Shown: in pieces, positions 6,352 to 8,611 of the stretch
Position numbering within the stretch: the first letter of the stretch is position 1
Layout of the letters: every line of letters starts with the position of its first letter
Assembly (NCBI GenBank): GCA_028692535.1
Contig: JAQUXD010000069.1
Span: 1-8,611, forward strand
Length of the DNA stretch: 8,611 nt
Source: Eubacteriales bacterium
Lineage (GTDB): Bacteria; Bacillota; Clostridia; Peptostreptococcales; Anaerovoracaceae
Direction: 5' to 3'
Notes under the pieces: model-generated
Seen by the model: the letters and a program-made list of their open reading frames with translations, nothing else
What the model was told of the DNA's origin: nothing
Databases searched by the model: none
Translations under genes and position numbers: made by a program

Positions 6352-7293
6352 CTATCCCCTCTTTAAAAATGCAGTACAACAATGCATGGCGCCCCAGCCC
6401 TTCAGCACCTCCGAAAAATCTACGGGAATGACTTTGATGCCGTTCTTCTCGAGTACCTCTCTGGATTTGGGATTGTTGTCGCATTGAACGACCGTGCCCG
6501 ACTCAATGGCCACAAAATTCACGGCGGCACCCAGCTTGGATTCTTCCATGGAGGGACACTCAAGAATCCTAAAGCCCGTTTTCTTCAGAAAATCCACGAT
6601 ATCGTAAGGAACTTGCGGCGCATAGATCATCGCCGTGTCTTCGCTGGCGAAATTCAGCAAGCCGTCGATATGTGCATGTCCGTAAGGGATCGTCATATGC
6701 AAGATGTTCTCCACACCCATCCGCTTCATTTCGAACATCATTTGCTCCACGCCGGCCCGATTGGCTCTGGCTCCGGAGGACAGGATCACATTTTTGCGAT
6801 CGATCCACATGGCATTGGCTCCTTCAAAAATTCCTGCACCGGAAATGGTTCGAACGATGGGCACGCCCAGTCCGGCCAAAGCTTTTGCGGTCCAGCGCTC
6901 TTCACCTCTGCGTTCTGACATAGCCAATCGCGTGACGATGGCTCCTTCCGGCGTCATAAAGACCTGATCCCGCATAAAGATCGCATTGGGCTTGTCTTGG
7001 CGCTGCTCCTCCACATAGTAGACCCGAACACCATGATCTTTATAGATTTGCGCAAGCGCATCGTGCTGGGCACGGAAAAGCTCGGGATCGACGGGTGCCA
7101 TAAAACGCGCTGCTTTCCAGTCGAAATTTTCGATCTCTTTTCCCGGTCGTCTCAGCAAAACGGCTTTCAGCGTTTCGTACTCGGAACTGCAACCCCAATC
7201 TCCCCAACAGGAAAGCATATCCTCTTCAATAGTCGTTTCCATTGGAAACCACCGCTCTCCGGCAACGTAATCGAACATCTGATTGTTTTCCAC
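6352..7293 (-). CDS. Guanidino-group-modifying enzyme (arginine deiminase / dimethylargininase / amidinotransferase superfamily)
   Basis: The 313-residue predicted soluble enzyme belongs to the superfamily that attacks the guanidino carbon of arginine or a derivative with a cysteine. The ordered active-site motifs are all found: NAIFMRDQVF with Asp109, FEGAN with Glu157, HID with His208 and Asp210, and C-terminal GWGAMHCCT. There Cys305 aligns with the nucleophile of the usual HCxT motif. Known reactions in the family are arginine to citrulline plus ammonia, dimethylarginine to citrulline plus dimethylamine, arginine to ornithine (dihydrolase), and amidino transfer; sequence alone does not choose among them. 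Two oddities are Asn160 where EGAD/EGGD is usual, and a second Cys (306) next to the nucleophile. The start is GTG 7293, placed 10 nt after AGGAG (7308-7304). A longer frame from TTG 7317 would run through that site, and ATG 7278 lies too far from it. The gene converges on the liv operon. Confidence 0.82.
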   Translation of the reverse strand: MENNQMFDYVAGERWFPMETTIEEDMLSCWGDWGCSSEYETLKAVLLRRPGKEIENFDWKAARFMAPVDPELFRAQHDALAQIYKDHGVRVYYVEEQRQDKPNAIFMRDQVFMTPEGAIVTRLAMSERRGEERWTAKALAGLGVPIVRTISGAGIFEGANAMWIDRKNVILSSGARANRAGVEQMMFEMKRMGVENILHMTIPYGHAHIDGLLNFASEDTAMIYAPQVPYDIVDFLKKTGFRILECPSMEESKLGAAVNFVAIESGTVVQCDNNPKSREVLEKNGIKVIPVDFSEVLKGWGAMHCCTAFLKRG

Positions 7294-7303
7294 TTGTTCC
7301 ACG

Positions 7304-7308
7304 CTCCT
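7304..7308 (-). promoter_or_regulatory. Ribosome binding site deciding the start of the guanidino-modifying enzyme
   Basis: AGGAG (within GAAAGGAG, 7311-7304 read on the minus strand) is the only good Shine-Dalgarno match upstream of the gene. It is 10 nt from GTG 7293, only 1 nt from an in-frame GTG at 7302, and downstream of the TTG at 7317. This selects GTG 7293. Confidence 0.7.
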
Positions 7309-7337
7309 TTCATGCAAGAAATACTTAAGGAAAAAGT

Positions 7338-7346
7338 ATCATAGCA
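7338..7346 (-). promoter_or_regulatory. Extended -10 promoter of the guanidino-modifying enzyme
   Basis: Read on the minus strand the sequence is TGCTATGAT: a TATGAT -10 box with the TGN extension. No good -35 box lies 16-18 bp upstream, which extended -10 promoters tolerate. A start near 7331 gives a leader of about 38 nt. A 6-bp inverted repeat (ATACTT 7321-7326 and AAGTAT 7334-7339) covers the start site. Confidence 0.5.
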
Positions 7347-7407
7347 AATCCAATAAGGCAAGCGCAGGGATGCGTCTTGATTTTTAAAAAAAATTCTCGT
7401 GCCCCAC

Positions 7408-7436
7408 TTGACACAGATAGAGGCGTGTGATAAATA
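7408..7436 (+). promoter_or_regulatory. Heat-shock gene promoter (sigma-A type)
   Basis: A perfect TTGACA (7408-7413) is followed 17 bp on by TAAATA (7431-7436), or 15 bp on by GATAAA (7429-7434) with a TGT extension (7426-7428). Which -10 is used cannot be decided by eye. An A/T tract (7381-7393) upstream resembles an UP element. The predicted start falls at the beginning of the CIRCE operator. Confidence 0.7.
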
Positions 7437-7440
7437 ATAA

Positions 7441-7467
7441 TTAGCACTCACCTAATGCGAGTGCTAA
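7441..7467 (+). promoter_or_regulatory. CIRCE operator (HrcA binding site)
   Basis: TTAGCACTC (7441-7449), nine bases of spacer, then GAGTGCTAA (7459-7467). This is a perfect match to the CIRCE consensus in both arms and in spacing. It lies at the predicted transcription start, between the promoter and the hsp20 ribosome site, so HrcA bound here would repress hsp20 at normal temperature and release it under heat or protein-folding stress. Confidence 0.97.
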
Positions 7468-7504
7468 CAAAATATGCACCACCACAAGAAAGGAGTTGTT
7501 GATC

Positions 7505-7954
7505 ATGACAGGATTGATCCCGTTTAACAGAGGAAGAAGAGAGTTGACGCCTCAAACAAGTTCCGACAGCTTTTACAACATGCTTGATGACTTTTTTTCG
7601 AGCGACTGGCCCTTTAGGCGCAATCTTTCGTACGACACATTCAAGGTGGATGTGATGGACGAAGAGAAAAGTTATGTTGTGGAAGCCGAGCTTCCCGGCG
7701 TGGACAAGAAGGATATCAACGTACAACTGAACGAGGGAAAGCTTCAAATTTCGGTTTCAAGGGAAGAAGCCAAAGAAGAAACCGACAAGCGGTATATTCA
7801 CCGGGAACGCCGCTACACTTCCATGAGCCGCTCGGTCTATCTGGAAGATGCCCAGGCCGAAAATATTTCAGCTAAACTGGAAAACGGTGTACTTCGGATC
7901 GTGGTACCCAAAGAGGAAAAAACTCTTCACTCCATCGTCGTAGATGTAGAATAA
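7505..7954 (+). CDS. hsp20: Small heat-shock protein, Hsp20 / alpha-crystallin family
   Basis: This is a 149-residue ATP-independent chaperone that holds unfolding proteins. A variable N-terminal arm (1-45, with the aromatic stretch FYNMLDDFFSSDWPF) precedes the alpha-crystallin domain (about 46-138). The domain starts FKVDVMDEEKSYVVEAELPG, contains HRERRYTSMSRSVYLED, and closes with the hallmark AKLENGVLRIVVPK. The short tail carries IVV, a likely I-x-I/V oligomer-contact motif. Length and layout match bacterial Hsp20/Hsp18 proteins. The ATG at 7505 lies 9 nt after AGGAG (7491-7495). An in-frame TTG at 7496 directly abuts that site and is rejected. The gene is monocistronic, with its own promoter, CIRCE operator and terminator. 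Confidence 0.95.
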   Translation: MTGLIPFNRGRRELTPQTSSDSFYNMLDDFFSSDWPFRRNLSYDTFKVDVMDEEKSYVVEAELPGVDKKDINVQLNEGKLQISVSREEAKEETDKRYIHRERRYTSMSRSVYLEDAQAENISAKLENGVLRIVVPKEEKTLHSIVVDVE

Positions 7955-7957
7955 CAC

Positions 7958-7999
7958 AAAAAAAGAGCAGTACCGGAAAAACCGGTGCTGTTCTTTTTT
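7958..7999. terminator. Bidirectional rho-independent terminator
   Basis: A long stem is formed by 7959-7976 and 7982-7999 around an AAAAA loop. It contains CCGG/CCGG at the top, two G-U type pairs, and an outer A-tract (7958-7964) facing a T-tract (7994-7999). Read on the plus strand it ends hsp20. Read on the minus strand it also ends in a T-run and would stop the converging TIGR00300 gene, whose stop codon lies at 8006-8008. Confidence 0.9.
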
Positions 8000-8005
8000 A
8001 ATTTC

Positions 8006-8611
8006 TTACTCCGCCAGGGCGTGGTTCAGCTTTACAACGAAATCCTGCACGTTCGTTACGATGGACGTCACTTCCAAACTGCCTCTGTCCCGAAGCTTGT
8101 TCACCACAAATTCCGACATGTCCACGGTATAGATGAACACCGGACGTATTTCTCCGTTCCGTTTTTGATAGACCGGCGTCATATTGCCCGTAGCAATGGT
8201 ATGAAGCTGTGTGGCCAGCGCGATGACTGTCGTGGCCTTTCTCGTGTGCGTTCGCATTTCCTCCTGAGCCTGATAGACATCGGACAACACGCCGGGCAGG
8301 GGTCCGTCATCCCGGATGGAGCCGGCCAGAACCATGGGAACGCCATGCTGAAGACAGGCATGAACGATGCCGTCTTTTACTCCCTCATTCTCCGCAAATT
8401 GTTCCAAGCTGCCGGCCAGACGTGCCTTATTGATCACATCCAGGTGATTGTAATGGCCGTTTTCCACGGAGCATTGATCGTAGATATCCTGTCCGAGAGC
8501 CGTTCCGCACACAGCGGCCTCCAGGTCGTGAGTCGCCACGGCATTGCCCCCCAGCAGCGCATCGGCATACCCTTTGCCGATCAGTTCGGAAAGAGCCTTT
8601 CGCGCATAATA
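8006..8611 (-). CDS. TIGR00300 / LOR-SDH-domain protein, probable ornithine cyclodeaminase-type enzyme, 5' end missing
   Basis: The frame is open from the right edge to TAA at 8008-8006, giving 201 residues of the C-terminal part; family members are about 400 residues. Recognisable family motifs are ALLGGNAVATHDLEAAVCGTALG near the window edge (the GNA-x-A-x-HD-E block), VLAGSIRDDGPLPGVLSDV in the middle, and YTVDMSEFVVNKLRDRGS before the C-terminus. In this family an NAD-dependent archaeal-type ornithine cyclodeaminase makes proline and ammonia from ornithine, and the cyanobacterial ArgZ/AgrE C-terminal half belongs here too. The substrate of this protein is not proven by sequence. A GTG at 8539 is not the start, because the conserved GGNAVATHD block spans it and the frame stays open. 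The gene shares a strand with the guanidino-modifying enzyme but is separated from it by the hsp20 cassette. Confidence 0.82.
   Translation of the reverse strand, partial: YYARKALSELIGKGYADALLGGNAVATHDLEAAVCGTALGQDIYDQCSVENGHYNHLDVINKARLAGSLEQFAENEGVKDGIVHACLQHGVPMVLAGSIRDDGPLPGVLSDVYQAQEEMRTHTRKATTVIALATQLHTIATGNMTPVYQKRNGEIRPVFIYTVDMSEFVVNKLRDRGSLEVTSIVTNVQDFVVKLNHALAE

Noticed and set aside
6346..6431. GGAGG (6346-6350) followed by an ATG at 6369 and a roughly 20-codon open frame on the plus strand
   Set aside because: The spacing to the ATG is too long, and the frame is antisense to the active-site end of the deiminase-family gene.
5570..6487. A 305-codon open frame in another plus-strand frame across livF and beyond it
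   Set aside because: It overlaps nearly all of livF, whose ABC motifs are perfect, then runs through the terminator and antisense into the next gene. The product is Arg/Gln/His-rich low-quality sequence with no recognisable domain.
7294..7317. TTG start at 7317 for the guanidino-modifying enzyme
   Set aside because: The only good ribosome site lies inside this extension, which points to GTG 7293.
7377..7394. T-run next to A-run upstream of hsp20, considered as a terminator
   Set aside because: There is no GC stem. It fits better as an A/T-rich upstream promoter element.
8537..8539. GTG as start of the TIGR00300 protein
   Set aside because: Translation remains open to the window edge, and conserved family sequence continues upstream of this codon.

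Overview
The window looks like chromosome of an anaerobic Firmicute, probably a Clostridia-type organism, with moderate GC (a little over half by eye). The evidence is strong AGGAG-type ribosome binding sites, an extracytoplasmic solute-binding lipoprotein, sigma-A type promoters and a perfect CIRCE operator, the HrcA site typical of Gram-positive bacteria. The genus cannot be named from what is visible. I see no rRNA, tRNA, insertion sequence, CRISPR array or origin.

Layout. (1) Positions 1-1214, minus strand: a membrane-fusion (HlyD/MacA-type) efflux adaptor, cut by the left edge. (2) Positions 1215-1488: a divergent intergenic region with a clear promoter for the next operon, a leader hairpin and weak operator candidates. 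(3) Positions 1489-6278, plus strand: a complete five-gene branched-chain amino acid ABC importer, livJHMGF. A hairpin follows the binding-protein gene, the four downstream genes are tightly spaced or overlapping, and a rho-independent terminator closes the operon. (4) Positions 6352-7293, minus strand: a guanidino-group-modifying enzyme (arginine deiminase / dimethylargininase / amidinotransferase superfamily). (5) Positions 7408-7999, plus strand: a self-contained heat-shock cassette with promoter, CIRCE operator, small heat-shock protein gene and bidirectional terminator. (6) From 8006 to the right edge, minus strand: the C-terminal part of a TIGR00300 / LOR-SDH-domain protein, the family of archaeal-type ornithine cyclodeaminases and of the C-terminal half of cyanobacterial ArgZ/AgrE.

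How the genes may work together. The liv operon imports an amino acid: lipoprotein LivJ captures it, LivH and LivM form the channel, LivG and LivF hydrolyse ATP. The most suggestive feature is the neighbourhood of a guanidino-modifying enzyme and a TIGR00300 protein. In cyanobacteria these two activities are fused in one arginine-catabolic protein (arginine to ornithine to proline). Here they are separate minus-strand genes with a CIRCE-controlled hsp20 cassette between them. That they share a pathway is inference. The deiminase carries an Asp where, as I recall, the cyanobacterial dihydrolases carry Asn, so its product may be citrulline rather than ornithine. Most of the window is otherwise conventional, and I found no clearly new system.
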